Notes: generated by a model from the sequence alone, not told the origin. A DNA stretch of 64,000 nucleotides from Methylocystis sp. H62 (GCF_015709515.1 NZ_JADNQZ010000058.1:186001-250000), one strand, 5' to 3'; numbered from the stretch's first letter, positions 45,402 to 56,000 are shown. Translations and numbers: made by a program.

Positions 45402-47660
45402 TTACGCCGCGTGGTTGCTCGTGGGCTGCCTCAACTCGAGCAGCTTATCGATGGTGATCGGAAGATCGCGGACGCGCACGCCGGTGGCGTGAAAGACTGC
45501 ATTGGCGATCGCGGCGGCCGTGCCGACGATGCCGATTTCGCCGACGCCCTTCACGCCGAGCGGGTTTAGCCGATGCTCCTGCTCGTCGACAAAAATAACG
45601 TCGATGGCGTGGACGTCGGCATGCACCGGCACGTGGTATTCCGCGAGATTGTGATTCATGAACCGACCGTATCGATGGTCGATCACCGTCTCTTCGTGAA
45701 GCGCCATGCCGATGCCGCCGACGACGGCGCCAAGGATCTGACTGCGTGCTGTTTTAGGATTCAAAATGCGCCCCGCCGCGACCGCGCTGACGACGCGCGC
45801 GACGCGCAGCATGCCAAGCTCCTCATCGAGCCGCACCTCGGCGAACACCGCCGAATGCGCGTAATGCGAATATTCTTCCAAGGCGCGCTCATCTGGCGCC
45901 GCCGACACTTCCGACCTGATGGGTTCCTTGAGACCCATCACTACTTCCGACAGCGGCATGGCGCGAGAGGGATCGCTCGTCATTCGGATTTGACCGTCGA
46001 CTATCGTCACATCCGCAACGTCGACGCCCTGGAGTGGTGAGCTATTGATCGCGCTTGCGTGCTTGAGAAGTTCTTTGCGTATGCCTTTACATGCCTCCAC
46101 CACCGCTGAGCCGGCGGAGGCGGCCGTCCAGGATCCGCCTTCGACAGGAGCGCTCGGCAAATCGGAATCGCCAATTTTGACAATGACTTTGTCGAGCGGA
46201 AGGCCGAGCATTTCAGCGCCAATCTGGGCCAGAATCGTGTAGGTCCCGGTGCCAATGTCGGCCGTGGCGCAGGCGATTTCCAATGTCCCGTCAGGCGCGA
46301 GAATCGCCCTGGCGCTCGTCGGCACAAAAAACGCTGACCAAATCCCCGTCGCCATGCCGTAGCCGATCAGTTCGCGTCCCTCTCGCATCGAACGCGGCTC
46401 GGGCCGACGCTTGGACCAGCCGAAGCGCTCGGCGCCCTGCAGATAGCAGTCCTTCAACGCCTTGCTCGAAATAGGCCTGTTTTTGTTCTGATCCCTCTCG
46501 GAATAATTCTTGAGGCGAAGTTCTAATGGATCGACGCCAACCGCATAGCTGAGTTCGTCCATAGCGCTTTCAAGCGCATACATGCCGACAGCGCCGCCGG
46601 GCGCCCGCATGTCACAAGGCGTGAAGAGATCGAGCCGTGCAAGCCTCGACGTGACCGTCGAGTGATCGCATGAATAAAGCGCGCCAGACCAAACGACGGT
46701 GGGCTCCTGGTAGTCTTCAAAGCGAGACGTATTGGCGATCGCATCATGCTTCACGGCCACCAATCGTCCATCGTTCTCGGCTCCCAGCGTTAGCGTCTGG
46801 AGTGTTTGCGGACGATAGCCAAGCGTGAACATCTGCTGGCGCGTCAGCGTGACCCTGACCGATCGCTTGAGGCCAATGGCGGCGAGCGCCGCCATGAACA
46901 GCTGATAATTTGGCCTAAGACCGGCTCCGAAGGCGCCACCGACATAGGGAGACAAGACCCGCACTTTGTCCTTGGCCAGGCCGAATACGCTACACAAATA
47001 TTCCTGGCAATTGGGCGCGCCCTGCGTTTTATCATAGACCGTGAGGCGGCCGTCGTTCCAAACCGCCGTGCTCCCGAAGGTTTCCATCGGGTTATGGTGC
47101 TCGACCGGCGTGCGATATTCTGTTCGAATACGCGTGGGCGATCGCGACAAGGCGCTGTCGACATCTCCGCGGGCGGGCGGATCCCAATCCGGCGCTCGCT
47201 TCTCCGGCGGCTCAAAAGCTTGGTCGATCTGCGTATCGAGATCGGTGACCGCCTCTTCAGTTTCATATCTTATATCGACAAGACTCGCGGCAAAGCGCGC
47301 AATTTCGAGCTCCTCCGCAACAACGAGCGCCACGGGTTGCCCCGAGAACAGAATCTCGCCGTCGTAAAGCGGGCGGAAGGGCGATCCCGGCGCGGCGACT
47401 TGATCCGTATATTTTTCATGCGAAGAGGGGAGGGAGGGCCTGTTGTCGTGGGCGAACACTTCGATCACACCGGGCACAGCGAGCGCCGCGCTTCGGTCTA
47501 TGCTTATAATTCGGCCTTTGGCGACCACGCTTGAGACCACAACGCCATAGGCGAGGCCGGGCGCGCTAAATTCAGCGGCGTATTTCGCCCGCCCCGTGAC
47601 CTTTGCCGGACCGTCAATTCGCGAGACCGGCTTTCCGATGCTGTTTGTTCCGACAGACAT
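45402..47660 (-). CDS. molybdenum hydroxylase, Mo-cofactor (large) subunit
   Basis: This 752-residue subunit binds the molybdopterin of a xanthine-oxidase-family enzyme. The a/b hammerhead domain begins KPVSRIDGPAKVTGRAKYAAEF, and the molybdenum-binding part includes YVGGAFGAGLRPN, DMRAPGGAVGMYALESAMDEL and the catalytic base Glu708 in KGVGEIGIVG. Sequence and three-subunit layout resemble PaoC/YagR-type aldehyde oxidoreductases more than xanthine dehydrogenase. No export signal is seen on this or the 2Fe-2S subunit, so the complex is probably cytosolic. Substrate not determined; an aldehyde is the best guess. Confidence 0.9.
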   Translation of the reverse strand: MSVGTNSIGKPVSRIDGPAKVTGRAKYAAEFSAPGLAYGVVVSSVVAKGRIISIDRSAALAVPGVIEVFAHDNRPSLPSSHEKYTDQVAAPGSPFRPLYDGEILFSGQPVALVVAEELEIARFAASLVDIRYETEEAVTDLDTQIDQAFEPPEKRAPDWDPPARGDVDSALSRSPTRIRTEYRTPVEHHNPMETFGSTAVWNDGRLTVYDKTQGAPNCQEYLCSVFGLAKDKVRVLSPYVGGAFGAGLRPNYQLFMAALAAIGLKRSVRVTLTRQQMFTLGYRPQTLQTLTLGAENDGRLVAVKHDAIANTSRFEDYQEPTVVWSGALYSCDHSTVTSRLARLDLFTPCDMRAPGGAVGMYALESAMDELSYAVGVDPLELRLKNYSERDQNKNRPISSKALKDCYLQGAERFGWSKRRPEPRSMREGRELIGYGMATGIWSAFFVPTSARAILAPDGTLEIACATADIGTGTYTILAQIGAEMLGLPLDKVIVKIGDSDLPSAPVEGGSWTAASAGSAVVEACKGIRKELLKHASAINSSPLQGVDVADVTIVDGQIRMTSDPSRAMPLSEVVMGLKEPIRSEVSAAPDERALEEYSHYAHSAVFAEVRLDEELGMLRVARVVSAVAAGRILNPKTARSQILGAVVGGIGMALHEETVIDHRYGRFMNHNLAEYHVPVHADVHAIDVIFVDEQEHRLNPLGVKGVGEIGIVGTAAAIANAVFHATGVRVRDLPITIDKLLELRQPTSNHAA

Positions 47661-47669
47661 AGCGCGGAC

Positions 47670-48686
47670 CTAAACGATCACTTTCACGGATTGGGACTGC
47701 GGCGTTCCGGCGGCCGCCTGCTCAAGGGCGCGGACGATCGCCCGCCGCGCAAGTTCGATTTTGAAGCGATTATGGGCAAAACCGATAGCGCCCTGCAAGA
47801 TGATATCGGCTGCGCTGGAGAATGCTTTTCGATCAGCTAGCTCGCCCACGAGACTCTGCTCGGCGGCAGGAACGCGCCACGGCTTGTGGGCGACGCCGCC
47901 CAATGCGACGCGAGCGCAGGTAATCGCCCCTTCTTCAATCTTCAGAGCAGCAGCGACCGAAACAAGTGCGAAAGCGTAGGACAACCGATCGCGAATCTTC
48001 AGATAGCTGTAATGACGAGCAAACTTTTCGGATGGCAATTCGACCGCCGTTATGATCTCGTCACGAGCAAGATTTGTGTCGATTTCGGGCGTGTCGCCCG
48101 GCAAACGGTGAAAATCGGTGGAGTTGATGGCGCGATCGCCTTTCGCGCTGGAGACATGGACAACGGCGTCAAGCGCAGAGAGCGCGACGCACATATCCGA
48201 GGGGTGAACGGCGATACAGGATTTGCTCCAACCCAATATCGCATTCATGCGGTTAAAGCCTTCTGCTGCCCCGCAGCCCGACCCTGGACTTCGCTTATTG
48301 CAGGGAGTCGCGGTGTCGTAAAAATAGAGACAACGCGTTCGCTGTAATAAATTGCCGCCGGTCGAGGCCATGTTGCGCAGTTGAGGCGAGGCTCCCGCAA
48401 GAATGGCGCTCGAGAGAAGGGGATAACGCTGTGTGATGCGTTCGTCGTAAGCAAGATCGCTGTTGGGTACAAGAGCGCCGATCTTCAGGCCCCCTGTTTG
48501 CGTCTCATGAATTTCGTTAAGCGGCAGCCCTGTGATGTCGATTAAGCGCGTCGGTTGTTCGACGTCCTCCTTCATCAGATCGATGAGATTGGTGCCGCCC
48601 GCAATGAACTTCGCAGCCTGATGTTTCGTAATCTGGCTAAGAGCGTCGCCGACGTCGTTCGCCCGGACATAATCAAAATCGATCAT
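47670..48686 (-). CDS. molybdenum hydroxylase, FAD-binding (medium) subunit
   Basis: This 338-residue subunit carries FAD between the 2Fe-2S clusters and the electron acceptor. FAD-binding segments are AKFIAGGTNLIDLMKEDVEQPTRLIDIT and SPQLRNMASTGGNLLQRTRCLYFYD. C-terminal CO-dehydrogenase flavoprotein features follow (SYLKIRDRLSYAFALVSVAAAL). The RCLYFYD-x-x-x-x-CNKRSPGSGC insert, with a possible extra FeS site, is typical of PaoB/YagS-type subunits. ATG 48686 overlaps the 2Fe-2S gene by 4 bases. Confidence 0.91.
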   Translation of the reverse strand: MIDFDYVRANDVGDALSQITKHQAAKFIAGGTNLIDLMKEDVEQPTRLIDITGLPLNEIHETQTGGLKIGALVPNSDLAYDERITQRYPLLSSAILAGASPQLRNMASTGGNLLQRTRCLYFYDTATPCNKRSPGSGCGAAEGFNRMNAILGWSKSCIAVHPSDMCVALSALDAVVHVSSAKGDRAINSTDFHRLPGDTPEIDTNLARDEIITAVELPSEKFARHYSYLKIRDRLSYAFALVSVAAALKIEEGAITCARVALGGVAHKPWRVPAAEQSLVGELADRKAFSSAADIILQGAIGFAHNRFKIELARRAIVRALEQAAAGTPQSQSVKVIV

Positions 48687-49204
48687 GTCTGCGCTCCTTG
48701 CATGACCGCCTCGATCGCCGCCAGAATGTTGGGATAGCAGCCGCAGCGACAAATATTGCCGCTCATCAATTCTCTGATTTCATCACTCGTTTTCGCGCGG
48801 CCCTCGGCGATCAGTCCCACCGCCGAGCAGATCTGTCCGGGCGTGCAGTAGCCGCATTGAAAGCCGTCATGCGCAATGAAGGCGGTCTGAAGCTGATGCA
48901 GCTCGCCATTTTGCGCCAATCCCTCAATGGTGGTGATCTTGGCGCCGTCCTTCATGACGGCGAGCGTGAGACATGAAAGCACGCGTCGTCCGTTGATCAG
49001 CACCGTGCACGCGCCGCATTGGCCGTGGTCGCAACCCTTCTTGGTTCCGGTGAGGTCTAGATTTTCACGAAGGGCGTCGAGGAGGGTGGTCCACGGCCGC
49101 AGGAACACGCGGTGTTCCACGCCATTGACGTGCAAGTTCACCTCGAGCTTCGGCGGCAAGCTTCGCTCAGGAGGGTGCGATGTCGCCTGTGGTCTTCCCT
49201 GCAT
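48683..49204 (-). CDS. molybdenum hydroxylase, 2Fe-2S (small) subunit
   Basis: The 173-residue subunit has two [2Fe-2S] domains: a plant-ferredoxin type (KKGCDHGQCGACTVLINGRR and VLSC) and a helical type (GFQCGYCTPGQIC, NICRCGCYPNI). Electrons from the molybdenum site reach FAD through these. The N-terminus (MQGRPQATSHPPERSLPP) is not a Tat signal, unlike the periplasmic PaoA. It is the first gene of the operon 2Fe-2S, FAD, Mo subunit, XdhC, MocA-like. Confidence 0.93.
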   Translation of the reverse strand: MQGRPQATSHPPERSLPPKLEVNLHVNGVEHRVFLRPWTTLLDALRENLDLTGTKKGCDHGQCGACTVLINGRRVLSCLTLAVMKDGAKITTIEGLAQNGELHQLQTAFIAHDGFQCGYCTPGQICSAVGLIAEGRAKTSDEIRELMSGNICRCGCYPNILAAIEAVMQGAQT

Positions 49205-49323
49205 GGCTGATCCAAGAACGCGGAACTAGAACCGCCAGCATTAGGATTGGTTCCCTTGCAGCTTCAGGAGAGCATCGCAAATCAGATCGAGCGGAGAAGA
49301 GCACGATGGCTCGAAATGCTAGG

Positions 49324-49683
49324 TCATTTCTGTTCGACGCACGCGCCGTTGATCGACACCGTCATCTCGTGGGAGGCGGCGTTAACGGCATATAATTCCA
49401 CAGCGCCGTTGGAACGGTTGATGTTGCCCCCCTGATTCTTCTTATTTTTGAAGACGTAATAGGCGTCATTCTTTCGAATGAGGGAAAAATTGCCATCAAG
49501 GGCGCTGACGTTAGTCAGCTTCACCGCAGCGCCTTTGATCTCAATGGAAAATGGCGCGGACTGGCTTGCGTCGCTCTGCTGAGCCGAGACTTCGCATTGA
49601 TATGTCACCGGCGCATCTTCAGCGAAGGCCCAACCCGCGCAAAGCAAAGATATGATCGTCGCAACGCAGAGTCTTAATTTCAT
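49324..49683 (-). CDS. small exported hypothetical protein
   Basis: The 119-residue protein has a clear signal peptide (MKLRLCVATIISLLCAGWAFA) and a mature part beginning EDAPVTYQCEVSAQQ. Two cysteines (YQCEV and GACVEQK at the very end) could pair. The mature sequence looks beta-rich with a KKNQGGNINRSNGAVELYAVNA stretch. AAGGAAC precedes ATG 49683; the longer frame from 49818 is not needed. I do not recognise the family. It is 119 bases upstream of, and antiparallel in context to, nothing obviously related. Confidence 0.75.
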   Translation of the reverse strand: MKLRLCVATIISLLCAGWAFAEDAPVTYQCEVSAQQSDASQSAPFSIEIKGAAVKLTNVSALDGNFSLIRKNDAYYVFKNKKNQGGNINRSNGAVELYAVNAASHEMTVSINGACVEQK

Positions 49684-50109
<426 letters not shown>

Positions 50110-50351
50110 TTTTATTCGGACGCCTCTTGGGGGAGGCCGGACGGCTTGACGTCGTCGCGCGCTGTATAGTTCAGCCGCGCGTCGCCTGCAAGCCCGCTCA
50201 ACAAGCCCGCTCAAAGAGGGTCGCCGCTCCGCCGTGGCCGGACCATCGAGGGGCGATCAAGAGCCGTCACGGTAACGGCTGCACGATGCGCGGCCCTTCG
50301 CGGGCAGATTGTCATGACGCGAACGCGCGCGCTCAGGTGAAGACAGAACTC

Positions 50352-50726
50352 TCAGCGCTTCTCTGCGAGAAAGGAATTCACGGTTTCCAAGAATTTGGCC
50401 ACGGAAATCGGTTTCGACAAATAGGCTTCGCAGCCGCCCTGCAGGATCTTTTCCTCGTCGCCCTTCATCGCGAAGGCGGTGATCGCGATGACGGGAATGG
50501 CGCGCAGATCGTCGTCCTCCTTGAGAATGCGAGTGACTTCCAGACCGCTGATCTCGGGCAACTGGATATCCATCAGGATCAGATCCGGCCGATGGCTGCG
50601 CGCTAGGGATATCGCCTCGAAGCCGCTCTTTGTTTGCAGCGTCGCATGGCCGTTCGCTTCCAAGAGATCATTAAAGAGCTTCATATTGAGCTCGTTATCC
50701 TCGACGATGAGGATGGTCTTGGTCAT
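50352..50726 (-). CDS. divK: single-domain response regulator DivK
   Basis: DivK is a CheY-like receiver that signals cell polarity and cell-cycle state through DivJ/PleC-type kinases to CtrA. The 124-residue protein reads [18 protein letters not shown], with phosphoacceptor Asp53 in [16 protein letters not shown], Thr/Ser switch in [12 protein letters not shown] and Lys in YLSKPIS. Length and the [12 protein letters not shown] helix are typical of DivK. ATG 50726 is chosen over an in-frame upstream start at 50765. The frequent partner pleD is not adjacent. The 242 bases between it and the tRNA hold nothing recognised. Confidence 0.9.
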   Translation of the reverse strand: MTKTILIVEDNELNMKLFNDLLEANGHATLQTKSGFEAISLARSHRPDLILMDIQLPEISGLEVTRILKEDDDLRAIPVIAITAFAMKGDEEKILQGGCEAYLSKPISVAKFLETVNSFLAEKR

Positions 50727-50965
50727 TTCCCTTCGGCCCGTGTTTCCGTGTGCGATCGATCTCACCTAGCATAGGCGGATTAATGAAAAGCGCCAGAAAT
50801 CCGCGCATTTCTAACGGTTGCGCGATCGGACCATGCTTGCGGGCAATTCGAGGCTCCTCTAAACGGTTCAAACCATAGGGCGCGGCCCGGAGCTGGGTCC
50901 ATCGCCGCTTAGGCGAAGAGCTGCAGGTTCAGCAGCGCTCTCGCTCGCGTTGGAGGCGCGAGTCC

Positions 50966-52459
50966 ATGACGCTTCTCATGCCGAAGCCCGAGCCGGCGAT
51001 TATGTCGCGGCGCAATGAACTCATTGCGCGCCTCGGGGCCATGCTGCCGCCCGAAAGCCTGATCGTCGACGAGGTCGCACGTCGCGCCTACGAATGTGAC
51101 GCCTTCACCATGTATCGGGCGCTCCCGCTGGTCGTCACGCTGCCGGAGAGCGTCGAACAGGTGCGCGCGATCATGGCGCTCGCCGCCGAGATGAACGTCA
51201 AGGTCGTGCCCCGCGGCGCTGGCACGTCGCTGTCTGGCGGTTCGATGCCGCTCGAAGACGGCATTCTTCTCGGGATGTCCAAGTTCAATCGCATTCTCGA
51301 AATCGACTATGAAAACCGCTGCGCGCGCGTGCAGCCGGGCGTGCAGAACCTGGCGATCTCGAAAGCCGTCGAAGCGCAGGGCTTCTATTACGCGCCGGAT
51401 CCGTCGTCGCAGATCGCCTGTTCGATCGGCGGCAATGTCGCCGAGAATTCCGGCGGCGTTCACTGCCTGAAATACGGCCTGACGACCAACAATATCCTCG
51501 GACTCGACGTCGTGCTGATGGGCGGCGACCTCATCCGGCTCGGCGGCAAGCATCTCGACAGCGAGGGATATGACCTTATCGGCCTGATGACCGGCTCCGA
51601 AGGCTTGCTTGGCGTCGTCACCGAGGTGACGGTGCGTCTGCTCCAGAAGCCGCCCATGGCGCGGGGACTGCTGCTCGGCTTTGCGAGCGTCGCGGCGGGG
51701 GCGCGCTGCGTCGGCGCGATCATTGCGCGCGGCGTCATCCCCGCGGGGCTCGAAATGATGGACAAGGCGACAATTCATGCGGTCGAGCGCTTTCAGCCCT
51801 GCGGCTATCCGCTGGACGTCGAGGCGCTCCTCATCGTCGAACTCGACGGGCCGCAGGCCGAAGTCGATCATCTTGTCGGCGTCGTGCAGGATATCGCGCG
51901 CGAGGAAGGGGCGACCACGATACGGGCGTCGACCAGCGAGGCCGAGCGGCTGCAGTTCTGGGCCGGTCGCAAGAACGCCTTTCCGGCGGTGAGCTGCATC
52001 GCGCCCGACTATCTTTGCATGGACGGCACGATCCCGCGGGCGCGGCTGCCGGAAGCGCTCGCCGGCATGGATCGGCTCGCCAAAGAGCAGGGGCTGAGCG
52101 TCGCCAACGTCTTTCATGCCGGCGACGGCAATCTCCACCCGCTCATTCTCTACGACGCGTCGAAAGAGGGCGACATTGAGCGCGCGGAAAAGCTCGGTTT
52201 CGACATTTTGCGCCTGTGCGTCTCGCTCGGCGGCGTTCTCACTGGCGAACATGGCGTCGGCGTCGAGAAGCGCGACCTCATGGGCGAGATGTTCACCGAG
52301 GTGGATCTCGCGCAGCAGATGCGGCTCAAATGCGCCTTTGATCCGGAGGGCCGGCTGAATCCGGGCAAGGTGTTTCCGACGCTGCATCGCTGCGCTGAAC
52401 TCGGGATGATGCATGTCTCGGGCGGTAAAATGCCCTTTCCCAACCTGCCGAGATTTTAG
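50966..52459 (+). CDS. glcD: glycolate oxidase FAD subunit GlcD
   Basis: GlcD is the FAD-linked catalytic subunit of glycolate dehydrogenase, turning glycolate to glyoxylate. The 497-residue protein shows the FAD-binding PVVVPRGAGTSLSGGSMP-like segment (here VVPRGAGTSLSGGSMP), GGNVAENSGGVHCLKYGLT and the C-terminal NVFHAGDGNLHPLILYD and GGVLTGEHGVGVEKRDLM blocks. It may start at ATG 50966 or at a methionine 12 codons later. It is followed by glcE after 2 bases. Glyoxylate links this operon to photorespiratory-type salvage or the serine cycle. Confidence 0.95.
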   Translation: MTLLMPKPEPAIMSRRNELIARLGAMLPPESLIVDEVARRAYECDAFTMYRALPLVVTLPESVEQVRAIMALAAEMNVKVVPRGAGTSLSGGSMPLEDGILLGMSKFNRILEIDYENRCARVQPGVQNLAISKAVEAQGFYYAPDPSSQIACSIGGNVAENSGGVHCLKYGLTTNNILGLDVVLMGGDLIRLGGKHLDSEGYDLIGLMTGSEGLLGVVTEVTVRLLQKPPMARGLLLGFASVAAGARCVGAIIARGVIPAGLEMMDKATIHAVERFQPCGYPLDVEALLIVELDGPQAEVDHLVGVVQDIAREEGATTIRASTSEAERLQFWAGRKNAFPAVSCIAPDYLCMDGTIPRARLPEALAGMDRLAKEQGLSVANVFHAGDGNLHPLILYDASKEGDIERAEKLGFDILRLCVSLGGVLTGEHGVGVEKRDLMGEMFTEVDLAQQMRLKCAFDPEGRLNPGKVFPTLHRCAELGMMHVSGGKMPFPNLPRF

Positions 52460-52461
52460 CA

Positions 52462-53676
52462 ATGCAGTCCGCTTGCGCGACGCTCGACATCCGCGACGAG
52501 GCGGACGCGGTCGACGCCATTAGCGCGGCGAAGGCGAAAGGCGACTGCTGCGCGATCGTCGGCGGCGGCTCCAAGTCGGGGCTCGGCCGCTTCGCGCCGC
52601 AAGCGCAGGCGCTCTCCACGGCCGCGCTGACGGGCGTGACGCTCTATGAACCCGATGAACTCGTGCTCTCGGCGCGCGCCGGCGTTCCTCTGAGCGAGAT
52701 CGAAGCGCTGCTCGATCAGCATGGACAGCAGCTCGCCTTCGAGCCCATGGATTACGGACGGCTGTTTGGCGCAGAAGCGGGCGGCGCCACCATCGGCGGC
52801 GTCATCGCGGTGAACGCTGCGGGCCCGCGGCGCATCAAAGCCGGCGCGGCGCGCGATCATCTGCTCGGGTTCCGCTGCATCACCGGCCGCGGCGAACTGG
52901 TGAAATCCGGCGGCCGCGTCATGAAGAACGTCACCGGCTATGACCTGTCGAAGCTCGTCTGCGGCTCTTACGGCACGCTGGCGCTTCTGACGGAGCTGAC
53001 GCTCAAGGTGCTCCCGAAGCCGCAGACCGAATGCACGTTGCTGGCGATCGGCGCGGATGAGGCGGAGAGCCTCGCGCTGCTACGCCGAGCCACCGCGACG
53101 CCTTGCGAGCCTTCGGCGCTCGCGATGCTGCCAGCAGGCGCGGCTTTGGCGCTGGACGCCGATGCGGCCGCGATACGCCTCGAGGGTCCCGCCATTTCGG
53201 TGACGGCGCGCCGCGACGATCTCGTCGCGCGACTGGCGAGCGGCGGTCTCCGATTTGAGACGCTCGATGAACACGACTCCGCGGCGTTGTGGCGAGGTTT
53301 GCGGGACGCCGCGCCCGTCGCCGCCAAGGTCGGCCAAATCTGGCGCATTTCCGTTGCGCCGAGTGAAGGTTTCGCGGTCGTCGAGCGCATCCGCCGCACG
53401 GGCGCGCCCGTGCTCGCGCATTTCTACGACTGGGCCGGCGGACTGATCTGGCTGCGCCTCGAGGCCGCGCCCGACGCGCATGCCGCCGTCGTGCGCCGCG
53501 CGGTGGACGCCTGCGGCGGCCATGCGACGCTGATCCGCGCGAGCGCAGAGATTCGCGCGACAGTCGACGTCTTCCATCCGCAACCGGCCGCGCTTGCGGC
53601 GCTGACGCGCCGCGTCAAGGCAAGCTTCGATCCGGCGCATATTTTGGAGCGCGGCCGCATGCGCGCGGAGTTTTAA
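52462..53676 (+). CDS. glcE: glycolate oxidase FAD-binding subunit GlcE
   Basis: GlcE is the second FAD-domain subunit of the GlcDEF complex. The 404-residue protein has the family blocks GGGSKSGLGRFAPQA, AGVPLSEIEALLDQHGQQLAFEPMD, TIGGVIAVNAAGPRRIKAGAARDHLLGFR and SGGRVMKNVTGYDLSKLVCGSYGTLALLTELTLKVLP. The C-terminal region is shorter than in GlcD. It sits two bases after glcD and 6 bases before glcF, so all three are cotranscribed. Confidence 0.94.
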   Translation: MQSACATLDIRDEADAVDAISAAKAKGDCCAIVGGGSKSGLGRFAPQAQALSTAALTGVTLYEPDELVLSARAGVPLSEIEALLDQHGQQLAFEPMDYGRLFGAEAGGATIGGVIAVNAAGPRRIKAGAARDHLLGFRCITGRGELVKSGGRVMKNVTGYDLSKLVCGSYGTLALLTELTLKVLPKPQTECTLLAIGADEAESLALLRRATATPCEPSALAMLPAGAALALDADAAAIRLEGPAISVTARRDDLVARLASGGLRFETLDEHDSAALWRGLRDAAPVAAKVGQIWRISVAPSEGFAVVERIRRTGAPVLAHFYDWAGGLIWLRLEAAPDAHAAVVRRAVDACGGHATLIRASAEIRATVDVFHPQPAALAALTRRVKASFDPAHILERGRMRAEF

Positions 53677-53682
53677 GAGACG

Positions 53683-54969
53683 ATGCAGACGTTCTTCTCG
53701 CTGCAGGCGCTCGCCGATCCCGACGTGGCGGAGACGGAGCAGATTTTGCGCGCCTGCGTGCATTGCGGATTCTGCAACGCGACATGCCCGACCTATCTTC
53801 TCACCGGCGACGAACTCGATAGCCCGCGCGGCCGCATCTATCTCATTAAGGAGATGTTCGAGAAGGAGCGGCCGGCTGACGCGCGCACGGCCCTTCATAT
53901 CGATCGTTGTCTGTCATGCCTCTCCTGCATGACCACCTGTCCTTCGGGCGTGCATTTCATGCATCTTGTCGATCACGCCCGGGCGCATATCGAACAAACA
54001 TATGCGCGACCCTTCAAGGAGCGCGCCATGCGCGCGGCGCTCGCTTTCGTCTTGCCGCGTCCTTTTCTCGCGCGCCCGCTGTTTCGCGTCGCGGCGGCGC
54101 TGCGCCCCTTGGCGCGCTTGCTGCCGCGCCGACTCGCGGCGCCGTTCGCCCTGGCGCCGTCCAGCCTTCCGCCTGTTTCCAGCGTCGACGCCCCGCAGGT
54201 CTTCGCCGCGCAAGGCGCGCGCAAGATGCGCGTTGCGCTGCTCAATGGCTGCGTTCAGACGGTCATCGACACATCGATCAACGAGGCGACGATACGGCTC
54301 CTGACGCGTCACGGCGTCGAGGTCGTCGTCGCGAAGGGCGCCGGCTGCTGTGGGGCGCTGCCGCATCATCTGGGAAAGGTGGACGACTCGCTACGCTATG
54401 CGCGCGCGAACATCGACGCCTGGTGGCGCGAAATCGACTCTGGCGGACTCGATCATATTGTCGTCAACGCGTCGGGCTGCGGCACGAGCGTGAAGGACTA
54501 TGGCCATATGTTCCGCAACGATCCGACTCTCGCGGACAGGGCTGCGCGCATCTCGGCGATGACGAAAGATGTGACGGAGCTGATGACTGAGATTGGCTTT
54601 GCGCTGTCGGTCGACGCGCCGAAACTTCGGGTCGCCTACCATTCCGCCTGCTCTCTGCAGCATGGGCAGAAGGTATCGCAAGAGCCGATCGCGCTGCTGG
54701 CCGCCGCGGGCTTTAATGTCGTCTCCGTTCCGGAGGGTCACATCTGCTGCGGTTCGGCGGGAACCTATAATGTGCTGCAGCCGAAGCTGGCCGATGAGCT
54801 GCGGTCGCGAAAAGTCGCAAATATCGAGAGCGTCGCGCCGGACATTGTCGCGGCGGGCAACATCGGCTGCATCGTGCAGATCAGGTCGGGAACGCCCGTC
54901 CCAGTCGTCCACACAGTGGAATTGCTCGACTGGGCGAGCGGGGGGCCGAAGCCTACGATGCTCGGCTAG
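53683..54969 (+). CDS. glcF: glycolate oxidase iron-sulfur subunit GlcF
   Basis: GlcF passes electrons from glycolate to the membrane quinone pool. Two [4Fe-4S] motifs are at the N-terminus, [12 protein letters not shown] and [12 protein letters not shown], followed by two CCG domains ([10 protein letters not shown] and [16 protein letters not shown]). The 428-residue length is typical. Its stop TAG shares the CTAG palindrome 54966-54969 with the stop of convergent trpS, so no terminator separates the two genes. Confidence 0.95.
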   Translation: MQTFFSLQALADPDVAETEQILRACVHCGFCNATCPTYLLTGDELDSPRGRIYLIKEMFEKERPADARTALHIDRCLSCLSCMTTCPSGVHFMHLVDHARAHIEQTYARPFKERAMRAALAFVLPRPFLARPLFRVAAALRPLARLLPRRLAAPFALAPSSLPPVSSVDAPQVFAAQGARKMRVALLNGCVQTVIDTSINEATIRLLTRHGVEVVVAKGAGCCGALPHHLGKVDDSLRYARANIDAWWREIDSGGLDHIVVNASGCGTSVKDYGHMFRNDPTLADRAARISAMTKDVTELMTEIGFALSVDAPKLRVAYHSACSLQHGQKVSQEPIALLAAAGFNVVSVPEGHICCGSAGTYNVLQPKLADELRSRKVANIESVAPDIVAAGNIGCIVQIRSGTPVPVVHTVELLDWASGGPKPTMLG

Positions 54970-56000
54970 CGCAAAAACCCCACGATATCCTTCACCGCAT
55001 TCATGTTCTCGCGGGCGATGGCGCGGGCGCGTTCGGCGCCGTCGCGCAGCACGCCGTCGACATAGCTCTCATCCTCGCGAATGCGGCGCATTTTGTCGGT
55101 GATCGGCGCGAGCTTGGCGACGGCGAGATCGACAAGCGCGCTCTTGAAGCTTGAGAAATTGGCGCCGCCGAATTCGCCGAGCACATCGGCTTTGCTGCGG
55201 CCCGAAAGCGCCGCGAAGATGCCGACGAGATTGTAGGCCTCGGGGCGCCCTTCGAGGCCCTTTTCCTCGGAAGGTAGCGCGTCGGGATCGGTCTTCGCCT
55301 TCCTCACCTTCTGCGCGATCTGGTCGGCGTCGTCCGAGAGATTGATGCGCGAATAATCCGAGGCGTCGGACTTCGACATTTTCTTCGTGCCGTCGCGCAG
55401 GCTCATCACCCGCGTCGCGGGGCCGGAGATCAGCGGCTCGGGCAGGGGGAAAAAGGCCTCGCCAAAGCCGTTGCGCGCGATCGATTCCGAGAAGTCGTTG
55501 TTGAATTTTTGCGCGATGTCGCGCGCGAGTTCGAGATGCTGCTTCTGGTCGTCGCCGACCGGCACATGCGTCGCGCGATAGATCAAAATATCGGCGGCCA
55601 TCAGCACCGGATAGTCTAGCAGGCCCATTGAGGCGTTCTCGCGATCCTTGCCGGCCTTGTCCTTGAACTGCGTCATGCGGTTGAGCCAGCCGATGCGCGC
55701 GACGCAATTCAACACCCAGGCGAGCTCGGCGTGCTCCGGCACCTGGCTCTGGTTGAAGACGATGTTCTCTTTGGGGTCGATGCCGCAGGCGATGAAGGCG
55801 GCGGCGATTTCGCGCGTGTTCGCCTTCAGCGCGATCGGATCCTGCGGCACCGTGATCGCGTGCAGGTCGACGACGCAATAGATGCAGTCGAAGTTCTTCT
55901 GCAGCTCGACGAATTTGACGATCGCGCCGAGATAGTTGCCGAGATGCAGATTGCCGGTGGACTGCACGCCCGAGAAGACGCGCTGAGGAAATGGGGACAT
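54966..56000 (-). CDS. trpS: tryptophanyl-tRNA synthetase
   Basis: TrpS charges tRNA-Trp. Class I motifs are [12 protein letters not shown] (HIGH equivalent) and KKMSKSD (KMSKS). The tryptophan-binding part includes [38 protein letters not shown] 56000 gives 344 residues and starts [16 protein letters not shown]; the frame is open to 56111 as shadow. It lies downstream of hslU on the same strand, separated by a palindromic repeat. Confidence 0.96.
   Translation of the reverse strand: MSPFPQRVFSGVQSTGNLHLGNYLGAIVKFVELQKNFDCIYCVVDLHAITVPQDPIALKANTREIAAAFIACGIDPKENIVFNQSQVPEHAELAWVLNCVARIGWLNRMTQFKDKAGKDRENASMGLLDYPVLMAADILIYRATHVPVGDDQKQHLELARDIAQKFNNDFSESIARNGFGEAFFPLPEPLISGPATRVMSLRDGTKKMSKSDASDYSRINLSDDADQIAQKVRKAKTDPDALPSEEKGLEGRPEAYNLVGIFAALSGRSKADVLGEFGGANFSSFKSALVDLAVAKLAPITDKMRRIREDESYVDGVLRDGAERARAIARENMNAVKDIVGFLR

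Noticed and set aside
50909-52462. 517-codon frame antisense to glcD
   Set aside because: Shadow of glcD, which has all family motifs.
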